A stretch of 21,658 bases of DNA from a bacterium (lineage in GTDB: Bacteria > Bacillota_I > Bacilli_A > RF39 > UBA660): the NCBI GenBank assembly GCA_019421005.1, contig JAHZGA010000017.1:1-21658 (forward strand), read 5' to 3'. The notes below the pieces were generated by a model, which was given only the letters and a program-made list of their open reading frames with translations, was not told the DNA's origin and did not search any database. Shown here piece after piece: positions 15,156-21,658 of the stretch (the stretch's first letter is position 1; each line of letters starts with the position of its first letter). A program made the translations under genes and the position numbers.

Positions 15156-15871
15156 TTATCAAAAGTCCAATCTTTTTTCGGCAATATCATCAAATAAGTA
15201 TTAATGGTTATTCCATTTTTTTGATGTGTGTTTTTTAGTTCTTTATATTCTTTGAATCCAAGGCATTTAGCAAATGATGCTGATTTCTTATTTCCAGTGT
15301 CATAACCAATAATTATATTAGAATATCCTATTTCAAATAAATAATCGATAACCCTGCTTACTGCCTCTTTCATATATCCTTTACGCCAATAATTAGGATG
15401 CATATTAAACGAAAGCTCAATTGAGTTAATATTTTCAATTTCCCGATCTGCTGTTATATTTGCAATAGGAGTTCCATCTTTTAAATATACATACCAATCA
15501 AACATTTTATTTTTTATACATTTCTCATAATACTTATCATAATCAACCCCAATAAAATCAATAGGAGTTTTCACTTTTTCTATAACGTCTTCTCCACCTA
15601 TGCCTCTACATTTGAGCATGTCATATTCATATATCTTAATGCAGTCTTTAGAAGTTCCTTTTTTTATTATCAATCTATTTGTAGTTAATTCTTTAGTGTC
15701 ATATTTTTTTATTAATTCTTCGTTTTCTTTATTCAAATTTTCCATTATTTTTTTCTTTTCCTTTGCTATATCATAAAAAGTTATATTTGTCATTTTTTTA
15801 TTACTTATAACTATTTTTTCTTTGTAAGTTTTCTTCAATATAAATACTGAAATTATACTAGTTAAAATCAA
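15152..15871 (-). CDS. GNAT-family N-acetyltransferase fused to a membrane-anchor N-terminus
   Basis: Residues from about 60 to 239 form a RimJ/RimL-type GNAT acetyltransferase (acetyl-CoA to an amine). LTTNRLIIKKG is the usual family start, IELSFNMHPNYW is the central strand, RKGYMKEAVSRV is the acetyl-CoA pyrophosphate loop, and NKKSASFAKCLGFKEY is the family end. The first 55 or so residues (a hydrophobic ILTSIISVFIL segment, then a charged stretch ending MENLNKENEELI) lie inside the 220-bp repeat and belong originally to another gene. The open frame starts at TTG 15871 with no ribosome binding site. ATG 15745 (197 residues) is an alternative and would give a soluble enzyme. It lies 23 bases after the 127-residue protein gene. 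The enzyme domain looks intact; its substrate is unknown. Confidence 0.8.
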   Translation of the reverse strand: MILTSIISVFILKKTYKEKIVISNKKMTNITFYDIAKEKKKIMENLNKENEELIKKYDTKELTTNRLIIKKGTSKDCIKIYEYDMLKCRGIGGEDVIEKVKTPIDFIGVDYDKYYEKCIKNKMFDWYVYLKDGTPIANITADREIENINSIELSFNMHPNYWRKGYMKEAVSRVIDYLFEIGYSNIIIGYDTGNKKSASFAKCLGFKEYKELKNTHQKNGITINTYLMILPKKDWTFDN

Positions 15872-15929
15872 CTTTATAAAAATATATTTAAATATTAATC
15901 TTTAGTATTTATACTCATGGGACTACTTA
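15709..15929. repeat. 220-bp direct repeat, right copy
   Basis: Counterpart of 14802-15021. This copy is joined to the intact 127-residue protein gene on one side and to the GNAT domain on the other, so it keeps the native junction with the Ca2+-ATPase cassette. The left copy is joined to the broken coiled gene. Confidence 0.95.
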
Positions 15930-16278
15930 TATTACCACTAGTATCTTTAATCCGTACATAATACTTTTTATTATGATAAACTGAAATTGAAGCTGTATTG
16001 TTTTCAATTTTTTTCCAACAAATACTAGCGCTATCAGGAGTACTTCTAGTTGATTTAACACAATATTCAACCGTATCACCAGAAGTTGTTATATTTAATC
16101 TATTATTTTTAATATCTAATGCCTCTACTTTAGCGCTCATCTCATCTTCAACTTTAACATAATAAGAATTACTTTCATTATTTCTAGGTAACAAATTGAT
16201 AACCGCAACCATAATAAATACACATAAAATTATTAACCCTGATAAAACAATAAATGATGCAGAATTATTATCTTTCAT
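15895..16278 (-). CDS. 127-residue membrane-anchored protein with a beta-sandwich-like outer domain
   Basis: One membrane helix (about residues 9-29, FIVLSGLIILCVFIMVAV) is followed by an outside domain of about 95 residues. Its pattern (VEYCVKST, SICWKKIE, then KKYYVRIKDTSGNISSP) resembles fibronectin-III or Ig-like modules, in which YYVR.KD..GN.S is a recurrent final strand. Two cysteines could pair. Start ATG 16278 has GGAGGTG just upstream and overlaps the ATPase stop as ATGA, so translation of the two is coupled and stoichiometric expression with the pump is likely. No enzymatic motif is present. It may be a small accessory subunit of the ATPase or a separate surface protein; I cannot name it. 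Its last 10 codons are duplicated in the left repeat copy. Confidence 0.8.
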   Translation of the reverse strand: MKDNNSASFIVLSGLIILCVFIMVAVINLLPRNNESNSYYVKVEDEMSAKVEALDIKNNRLNITTSGDTVEYCVKSTRSTPDSASICWKKIENNTASISVYHNKKYYVRIKDTSGNISSPMSINTKD

Positions 16279-18884
16279 TCTTTCACCTCCACATAATCTT
16301 TAAATAATTTAACATATAACGGTTTAACTATTTCTCCTAAAATAAAAGTACCAAAACATATACCTAAAACAATTAAAACATTATTTATACCTATATTATC
16401 TACAATAAAGAATTTAGATATTCCTGTAGTTAAAATTATAACTTGAACTAACAATAGAATTAAAATACCTATTGATAAATTTCTATTACTAAATATATTC
16501 TTGTTTAAAACTGATTTTTTTAAGTTTCTACAAGAAAATGAATACAATAATTCATTTACAATTAAGTAAATAAACATTAGTGAACCTGCTATATTAGCGT
16601 CTTTAGTTTTAGCAAAATATATGAATAATGTAATCATAACTACTGATTTAAAAATAGCGCTTACAACTATTTTAGAAGTTAAAAATGGTGTAAAAAAACT
16701 TTTACTTGATTTATTAGATGGAATATTATCCATCACATCATCAGGTTTTTCAAATGCCAGCATTATTGCTGGTATAGAATCTGTTACTAAATTAATCCAT
16801 AATAATTGTAAAGTAGTAAACATTTCCATATTTAATAACATTGAAACAAATACCAATATAACTTCAACAATATTTCCAGCCAATAAATATAAAATAACTT
16901 TTTTAATATTAGAGGTTATCCTTCTACCTTCTTCAACTCCATTTACAATAGTTGAAAAACTATCATCAACTAATATACAGTCGGCAACTTTTTTTACAAC
17001 TTCTGTTCCAGTTATTCCCATACCAATTCCAATATCAGCTTTTTGAATTGCTGGAGCATCATTTACGCCATCACCAGTCATAGCAACTACATATCCTTGA
17101 CTTTGCAATGCTTCAACAATCCGAAGTTTTGTATTAGGACTAATTCTTGCATATACTTGATAATATTTTACTGCTTCTGCAAGTTCATCATCAGTCATTT
17201 TATCAACATCTTTTCCTTCAATTGCTTTATCTTCTACATCAATAATATTTACTGATGCTGCAATAGCTTTAGCAGTATTAATACTATCTCCAGTTATCAT
17301 AATAGGTTTCAATCCCGCTTTATGACAAACTGCAATTGCATTTTGAACACTCTCTCTAGGTGGATCCATCATTCCAATTAATCCTAAAAAAATCATATAT
17401 TTTTCTGGATTATCTATATCTTGATATTTATATGAAAACGCAAGTAACCTAAGAGATTTAGCTGATTGTTCTTTTTCAATTTCAAATATCTTTTTTCTAT
17501 ATTCAGGACTTATTATATATATTTCTCCATCTTGTAAATAATGGGTACAATTATTTATCACTGAATCTAAACTTCCTTTAGTAAATGAATATAATTTATC
17601 ATCAATTTTATTTATAGTACTCATCATTTTTCTATCTGAATCAAAAGGATATTCTTTAACTCTTTCATCATTGGCAAGCTTATTTATTTTTTCTAAATAT
17701 TTATAAATAGATACCTCTGTTTCATCACCCATATAACCATTTTCATTTTTATCTACATTTTGACAATTCCCTGCACATCTTAATAACATTTCAGCATTTT
17801 TTATATCATCTTCATCATTATATAATTTATCATTTACAAATATGGATTTTACTAACATTTTATTTTGAGTTATTGTACCAGTTTTATCAGAGCAAATAAC
17901 ATCTGTAGAACCAAGAGTTTCAACCGAAGCCATCTTCCTAATAATTACATTCTTTTTAGCCATTGCGGTCATTCCTAAAGATAAAATAATTGTTATTATT
18001 GATGACATTCCTTCAGGAATAGCTGCAACTGCTAATGATATTGATAACATAAGAATATCAAAAAAATCATTTTTCATAAGTAGACCTATACCCATCATTA
18101 CAACAATAATTGCAAGTACTACATAAGTTAATACTTTACTAATTTGATTAACTTTCTTTTGAAGAGGAGTAATATCACTTTTTTTATCAATTAAACTTGT
18201 GGCAATTTTACCAAGTTCGGTTTTCATTCCGGTAGAGGATATTAAAGCGAAAGCATGTCCATTAGTAACTGTACAACCGGCAAATACCATATTTTTGCGC
18301 TCATACAATTCTTTTTCATCAATTATATTTTCACTATCTTTTTTAATTGATTTAGATTCTCCTGTTAAAGTTGCTTCATTAACTTCCAATCCTTCAGATT
18401 TTATTATTCTTCCATCTGCTGATATATAATCACCAGCAACTAGTTCTAGTACATCTCCAACGACCAATTCTTTAACATCAATAGATCTTTTTATACCATT
18501 TCTAATAACATAACTATTAGTTACAAACATTTTATTCAGTTCTTGAATTGCTACATCGGCTTTTTTTTCTTGAATAAAACTTAATACTGCATTAATAATT
18601 ACAATTATAATTATAACTATTGAATCAACATAAGATTCATTACGAATATAAGATATAATTGCTGAAAACATTGATGCAAATATCAATAAAATAACCATGA
18701 AATCATTAAACTGTTCAAAAAATAATACAAGGTTTGATTTCTTCTTTTTTTCAGTTAATTTATTTTCGCCATTTTGTAATAATCTTTCTTTTGCTTCTTC
18801 TTCTGTTAAACCTATTTCACTAGTTTTTAATCTTTCATATAATTCTTCTACTGTTTCATTATATACATTTAATTTTTCTCTCAT
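16275..18884 (-). CDS. Calcium-transporting P-type ATPase (SERCA/PMCA type)
   Basis: The 869-residue pump exports Ca2+ from the cytoplasm at the cost of ATP. Motifs in order: an N-terminal cation-ATPase domain (ERLKTSEIGLTEEEA), the actuator TGES (174-177), helix 4 with AAIPEGM (288-293), and the phosphorylated Asp in CSDKTGT (D333). The nucleotide domain has FTKGS, followed by MITGD and the hinge MTGDGVNDAP. Helix 5 has the acidic GNIVEV and helix 6 has NLVTD. The PEG Glu, the helix 5 Glu and the helix 6 Asn/Asp are the Ca2+ ligands of SERCA-type pumps, which supports Ca2+ over Na+/K+. The frame is open to 19019, but AAGAGG just before ATG 18884, and the small gene occupying 18902-19078, fix the start. 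It is the third gene of a coupled cassette. Confidence 0.94.
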   Translation of the reverse strand: MREKLNVYNETVEELYERLKTSEIGLTEEEAKERLLQNGENKLTEKKKKSNLVLFFEQFNDFMVILLIFASMFSAIISYIRNESYVDSIVIIIIVIINAVLSFIQEKKADVAIQELNKMFVTNSYVIRNGIKRSIDVKELVVGDVLELVAGDYISADGRIIKSEGLEVNEATLTGESKSIKKDSENIIDEKELYERKNMVFAGCTVTNGHAFALISSTGMKTELGKIATSLIDKKSDITPLQKKVNQISKVLTYVVLAIIVVMMGIGLLMKNDFFDILMLSISLAVAAIPEGMSSIITIILSLGMTAMAKKNVIIRKMASVETLGSTDVICSDKTGTITQNKMLVKSIFVNDKLYNDEDDIKNAEMLLRCAGNCQNVDKNENGYMGDETEVSIYKYLEKINKLANDERVKEYPFDSDRKMMSTINKIDDKLYSFTKGSLDSVINNCTHYLQDGEIYIISPEYRKKIFEIEKEQSAKSLRLLAFSYKYQDIDNPEKYMIFLGLIGMMDPPRESVQNAIAVCHKAGLKPIMITGDSINTAKAIAASVNIIDVEDKAIEGKDVDKMTDDELAEAVKYYQVYARISPNTKLRIVEALQSQGYVVAMTGDGVNDAPAIQKADIGIGMGITGTEVVKKVADCILVDDSFSTIVNGVEEGRRITSNIKKVILYLLAGNIVEVILVFVSMLLNMEMFTTLQLLWINLVTDSIPAIMLAFEKPDDVMDNIPSNKSSKSFFTPFLTSKIVVSAIFKSVVMITLFIYFAKTKDANIAGSLMFIYLIVNELLYSFSCRNLKKSVLNKNIFSNRNLSIGILILLLVQVIILTTGISKFFIVDNIGINNVLIVLGICFGTFILGEIVKPLYVKLFKDYVEVKE

Positions 18885-18901
18885 AATAACCTCTTCCATT
18901 C

Positions 18902-19078
18902 TTAAACATAGTAGGATGTTATAAATAAAATAATAACAAATATAAGTCCTAAAAATGCAAGTACAGTTCCAATATTTATAATAATATAGTAAATATTTTT
19001 CTTCATTGCATAACCACAATTTCTACAATATTTATCTTTATCTCTATTAATTCCTTTGCAATTATAACATCTTTTCAT
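18902..19078 (-). CDS. 58-residue zinc-ribbon transmembrane protein
   Basis: This short gene runs from ATG 19078 to TAA 18902 and reads MKRCYNCKGINRDKDKYCRN then CGYAMKK. Two pairs of cysteines (C4-x2-C7 and C18-x2-C21) form a zinc-ribbon, followed by one membrane helix (about 31-55) and a short tail. The ATG overlaps the stop of the metallopeptidase-like gene (ATATGA), and GGAG lies four bases upstream, so the genes are translationally coupled. It is 17 bases before the Ca2+-ATPase ribosome-binding/start region. The neighbour encoded just before it has the same architecture at its N-terminus (zinc ribbon plus helix), suggesting a shared membrane assembly or a duplicated N-terminal module. 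Function is unknown. Confidence 0.82.
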   Translation of the reverse strand: MKRCYNCKGINRDKDKYCRNCGYAMKKNIYYIIINIGTVLAFLGLIFVIILFITSYYV

Positions 19079-20250
19079 ATAGCTCCATCCAATCTTAATT
19101 TAATAATATTTACTATTTCATAACTACTTCTAGAGCAATTATCCCCATGTAGATAATAATCATGTATTGCTTCAGCAATTGTTTCATCAGCAATTAATTT
19201 ACCATTTTTCTTAACACTGGCATATTTTGAGATTGTTTGGGCAAATGAATCTATATCTAAATTCATATTATATTTATTATTAAAATTTTCTAATGCTTGA
19301 TTAATAATTGTCATAGAAAGTTCTCCACTTTCAAATTTATTTAAAACATCATTAATTTTACCTTCATTTTCATTTGTTACCAATATTATATCTTCTAGGC
19401 CATTTTCTCTTAATAAAATTACAAAGGAAATATAATGTCCTAGTTCATGAGCAACTACACTTTCCCAGCTAGCATCTTTAACATACCATCCTTCTTCTAT
19501 AACAGAATCTATAGGAGTATTTATTGTTTTGTCATTTAAAAAATAATAGATATTTAATAGAATTTGAGTTTTATTAACTTTATTATAATTTTTTATATCT
19601 TCATTAGGATTTACAAATTGAAACATTGGTTGAAAACGTGCAATATATTCCTGTTTCGTTTTAGCATTAGTAATTGATATATCTGTTAAAGCTCCTTTCA
19701 TTTTAGGAAATAAAAAATACATTCTATCAACTACATTAGTTATTTTTTGAGCTTCTTTAGATGAAATATCACAAAAACTTACAACTGGAATAGAATTATT
19801 AATTTCAACATCATTTTGATATTTAAATGTTTCTACTTCATAGCCACATTTCCATCTTTGAGTATTTAAATCTTTCCTTATAAATTCTTTTGCTTCATCA
19901 ATTTCAGTTATATTTATTTTATTATAGATGTTTTCTGTTTTAATAATTGAAGTACTATAACCATAAAGATAACTATCTACTTGCCTTTTTAAATAGAATA
20001 ATGGTTTAAATAAATCATTTCCTCTAAAAATACACATTAGAAAAAACACAATAAATGTAATTGCTGTTATACCAAACATTACCGAAAAGTTATCATCTTT
20101 TTTTACAGCATCTCCATTCATAATATTATTTATGTTTTCTTTATTTTTTATAAATGTATAACCTTGAGCAGTCCAATGCCCACATTTATAACAAAAGTTA
20201 TCATCTTTTTCAATTTCTAAAGCATCACAATTTTGATTTAAACATTTCAT
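19075..20250 (-). CDS. Membrane-anchored zinc-ribbon protein with HELGH metallopeptidase motif
   Basis: The 391-residue protein has an N-terminal zinc ribbon (C3, C8, C20, C23; FCYKCGHWT), one membrane helix (about 56-74) and a soluble domain of about 310 residues. The soluble domain carries VVAHELGHYISF (H268, E269, H272), the active-site motif of zinc metallopeptidases. Downstream ISKYASVKKNGKLIADETIAEAIHDYYLHG has acidic candidates (E356, E360) for the third zinc ligand, as in gluzincins. A zinc ribbon on the cytoplasmic side would place the peptidase domain outside the cell, but topology is inference. Start ATG 20250 has GGTGA upstream and follows two overlapping TATAAT hexamers (20278-20294, minus strand) without strong -35 boxes. 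It is the first gene of the cassette with the 58-residue protein, the Ca2+-ATPase and the 127-residue protein. Substrate unknown; loss of activity is possible. Confidence 0.82.
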   Translation of the reverse strand: MKCLNQNCDALEIEKDDNFCYKCGHWTAQGYTFIKNKENINNIMNGDAVKKDDNFSVMFGITAITFIVFFLMCIFRGNDLFKPLFYLKRQVDSYLYGYSTSIIKTENIYNKINITEIDEAKEFIRKDLNTQRWKCGYEVETFKYQNDVEINNSIPVVSFCDISSKEAQKITNVVDRMYFLFPKMKGALTDISITNAKTKQEYIARFQPMFQFVNPNEDIKNYNKVNKTQILLNIYYFLNDKTINTPIDSVIEEGWYVKDASWESVVAHELGHYISFVILLRENGLEDIILVTNENEGKINDVLNKFESGELSMTIINQALENFNNKYNMNLDIDSFAQTISKYASVKKNGKLIADETIAEAIHDYYLHGDNCSRSSYEIVNIIKLRLDGAI

Positions 20251-20340
20251 AGTTAATCACCATATAAAAAAACATCTATTATATAATAATTATAACACAA
20301 ATAATAATAAATGCATAAATTTTTATTCATCATAAGTAAA

Positions 20341-20922
20341 TCATTTGTAAAAAAATTTCTCTACTTCATCAAGTTTATTTTTAGAGTATTTTAAGTAATA
20401 ATCATTAGCTTCTTCATCACTTTGTTCGGCAACAACTTTTGAAGAGTTAATTGGTGTTAAAACATAGCTTAATGGATAAGAATTAGCTTCTATTTTAAAA
20501 TTTTTTTCTAGCTTTTTATATTTAAAAGGGATTTTGGTAATAATAGATTTTTGTTTTCCATCTTTATTAATAAATGTATATGACCTTATAATATATACTA
20601 TTTCATTTTCTGATAAGTATTTGTTATCAATAATTGGTTTAATATAATCTTTTACATTAGCAATTATTTTTTCTTTTAAGATTATTCCATCATCAATTCC
20701 AACAATATAATCATAAATATTTTTATTTAAATTGTCATAAACATTCAATGCTTTTTGTAAAGATCTGTTTGTTATATCATATTCTTCTTTTTTATCTACA
20801 ATTACTTCCTCTATATCATCTAGTGAGTAAAATTCAAAATCATAGAAGTTTTTAGTACCTAATAGTTTGGATACTATCTTAAATTTATCTTTATTTCTAG
20901 TCGCAATTAATATTTTTTTCAT
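20341..20922 (-). CDS. Ham1/RdgB-like NTP pyrophosphatase (divergent)
   Basis: The N-terminus MKKILIATRNKDKFKIVSKLL is the typical start of the Ham1/RdgB/ITPase family, which removes dITP and XTP from the nucleotide pool, and the 193-residue length fits. Later family blocks are only partly kept: TNRSLQKALNVYDNL stands where SFxENAxxKA is expected, and VGIDDGIILKEK where ADDSGL is expected. The C-terminal part (FKIEANSYPLSYVLTP...SDEEANDYYLKYSK) is not close to the standard GxxFGYDP and KxxxSHR blocks. It is either a divergent paralogue with altered substrate or an inactive relative. Start ATG 20922 has AAAAGGAG upstream, and a gap of 90 bp separates it from the metallopeptidase-like gene. Confidence 0.68.
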   Translation of the reverse strand: MKKILIATRNKDKFKIVSKLLGTKNFYDFEFYSLDDIEEVIVDKKEEYDITNRSLQKALNVYDNLNKNIYDYIVGIDDGIILKEKIIANVKDYIKPIIDNKYLSENEIVYIIRSYTFINKDGKQKSIITKIPFKYKKLEKNFKIEANSYPLSYVLTPINSSKVVAEQSDEEANDYYLKYSKNKLDEVEKFFYK

Positions 20923-21055
20923 AATTTTATTCTCCTTTTACAAATCAATGATATCATTATTAAATTTAAAAAGCAATTGAATATTTAAAATATTTTTATT
21001 TCAATCAATCATAATTTTAATTTAATTTAATATTCTTTATTGAGAGGGTGATTTT

Positions 21056-21412
21056 ATGAACAATAACTATCCTACTTTTCCAGGAAATCCAATTTATAGT
21101 GGTCAAATACCTACTCCTAATCAAACAACTGCTGCTAATTACAGCACTGAAATGCCACTTGAACAATCTTATATTGAAAATATATTAAGATTAAACAAAG
21201 GAAAACAAGTTCATATCCATATGACATTCCCAGATTCTAATGAATTTAGAGATCGTGAATTTTCAGGCATTATAGAACAATCAGGTAGAGATCATATTAT
21301 TATAAGCGAGCCAGGGACTGGAAAGTGGTATTTATTATTAATGATATATGTTGATTTTATTACTTTTGATGAACCAATAAACTATAGTCAACAATTTGTT
21401 CCTAATAATTGA
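21056..21412 (+). CDS. gerQ: GerQ-type spore coat protein
   Basis: GerQ is an inner-coat protein of Bacillus spores, cross-linked by transglutaminase and needed to retain the cortex lytic enzyme CwlJ. This 118-residue protein has the expected two parts. The first is an N-terminal region rich in Pro, Asn, Gln and Thr (NNNYPTFPGNP...YSGQIPTPNQTT). The second is a conserved C-terminal domain from about residue 35 (LEQSYIENILRLNKGKQV, SGIIEQSGRDHIIISEP, GKWYLLLMIYVDFITFDEPI). Start ATG 21056 follows GAGAGGGTGAT. It is monocistronic, with its own terminator. No other sporulation gene is visible nearby. A convincing sigma-E or sigma-K promoter is not seen. Confidence 0.9.
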   Translation: MNNNYPTFPGNPIYSGQIPTPNQTTAANYSTEMPLEQSYIENILRLNKGKQVHIHMTFPDSNEFRDREFSGIIEQSGRDHIIISEPGTGKWYLLLMIYVDFITFDEPINYSQQFVPNN

Positions 21413-21420
21413 TGAATTTA

Positions 21421-21450
21421 AAAAAACCATATCAATATATGGCTTTTTTT
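21421..21450 (+). terminator. Terminator after gerQ
   Basis: CCATAT (21427-21432) pairs with ATATGG (21437-21442) around CAAT, preceded by AAAAAA and followed by a C and seven T. It lies eight bases after the gerQ stop. The flanking A and T runs also make it usable by the partial gene on the minus strand. Confidence 0.85.
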
Positions 21451-21455
21451 ATTAT

Positions 21456-21658
21456 TTACTGAAATGACATGATATATTGTCTATCTAAATTAGTTATTCT
21501 GGAAATCATATCAATATCAAATCCATTATTAAACATGTTTTTGACTACTTGATTTTCCTTTTGTTGCATACCTTGTTGTATTCCCTCTTGCATCCCTTGT
21601 TGTATACCACGTTGCATTCCATCTTCAACTCCAGAGTCATATCTATCTCTTTTGATAG
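21456..21658 (-). CDS. C-terminal tail of an Rpn-type nuclease/putative transposase (runs off the right edge)
   Basis: The minus frame ending at TAA 21456 reads RYDSGVEDGMQRGIQQGMQE then GIQQGMQQKENQVVKNMF, and ends ISRITNLDRQYIMSFQ. A tail of G-[MI]-x-x-G repeats followed by a short helix and a C-terminal segment of this kind is typical of Rpn (recombination-promoting nuclease) and PD-(D/E)XK transposase-like proteins of Bacillota. The nuclease domain lies outside the window, so this call rests on the tail alone. The DNA here is a set of imperfect 12-bp units encoding GMQQ/GIQE-like repeats (about 21547-21630). Confidence 0.65.
   Translation of the reverse strand, partial: IKRDRYDSGVEDGMQRGIQQGMQEGIQQGMQQKENQVVKNMFNNGFDIDMISRITNLDRQYIMSFQ

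Noticed and set aside
18885..19019. N-terminal extension of the Ca2+-ATPase frame back to 19019
   Set aside because: The extension is rich in Cys, Tyr and Ile, unlike any P-type ATPase, and overlaps the 58-residue gene in another frame. ATG 18884 has a ribosome binding site and gives the normal N-terminus.
21001..21055. Sigma-K-like CATA-N-TA promoter before gerQ
   Set aside because: CATAATTTTA near 21010 only loosely resembles the -10 consensus and no matching -35 is evident.

Overview
The window is strongly A+T-rich bacterial DNA with short intergenic gaps, clear AGGAGG-type ribosome binding sites and sigma-A-like promoters. TAA, TAG and TGA are all used as stops and TGG for Trp, so the code is the standard bacterial one, not the Mycoplasma code. 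A GerQ-type spore-coat gene, an LCP cell-wall ligase with a PASTA-like tail, a Cna_B-repeat surface adhesin and a lone type IV prepilin point to a low-G+C Bacillota, most likely a gut lineage of Bacilli in the Erysipelotrichia/RF39 sphere. That placement is inference from gene content.

Left part (1-3481, all minus strand): an operon of two FAD-dependent oxidoreductases (a BaiN/HI0933-type flavoprotein overlapping a COG2509-type one) and a single type IV prepilin. A 46-residue gene with its own promoter follows, then a membrane or secreted protein that runs off the left edge. Divergent from it is a 1249-residue surface protein (3588-7337) with a VWA domain, seven Cna_B repeats and a cell-wall sorting signal of unusual type.

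Middle (7338-13155): a Nudix hydrolase gene broken by a stop codon in the Nudix box, an LCP-family protein, and a divergent tRNA-Cys/tRNA-Gly pair separated from the LCP gene by a palindromic, operator-like region. Next to the tRNAs are a YhcG-type PD-(D/E)XK protein and, divergent from it, a 361-residue protein I do not recognise.

Right part (13155-20922, minus strand): its core is a tightly coupled cassette read from 20250 downward. In order it encodes a zinc-ribbon/transmembrane protein with a HELGH metallopeptidase motif, a 58-residue zinc-ribbon/transmembrane protein, a SERCA-type Ca2+ P-type ATPase, and a 127-residue membrane-anchored protein. Two of the overlaps involve the small proteins, one of which is very short and easily missed. 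The cassette's downstream end has been rearranged. A 220-bp direct repeat brackets a GNAT acetyltransferase and an istB (IS21-family) remnant, has fused the acetyltransferase to a membrane-anchor sequence, and leaves a broken gene beyond. maf and a small orphan gene, possibly frameshifted, follow. Upstream of the cassette is a divergent Ham1/RdgB-like NTPase. The window ends with gerQ (+) and the C-terminal tail of an Rpn-type nuclease/transposase (-).

No CRISPR array, rRNA, phage structural gene or intact insertion sequence is visible.
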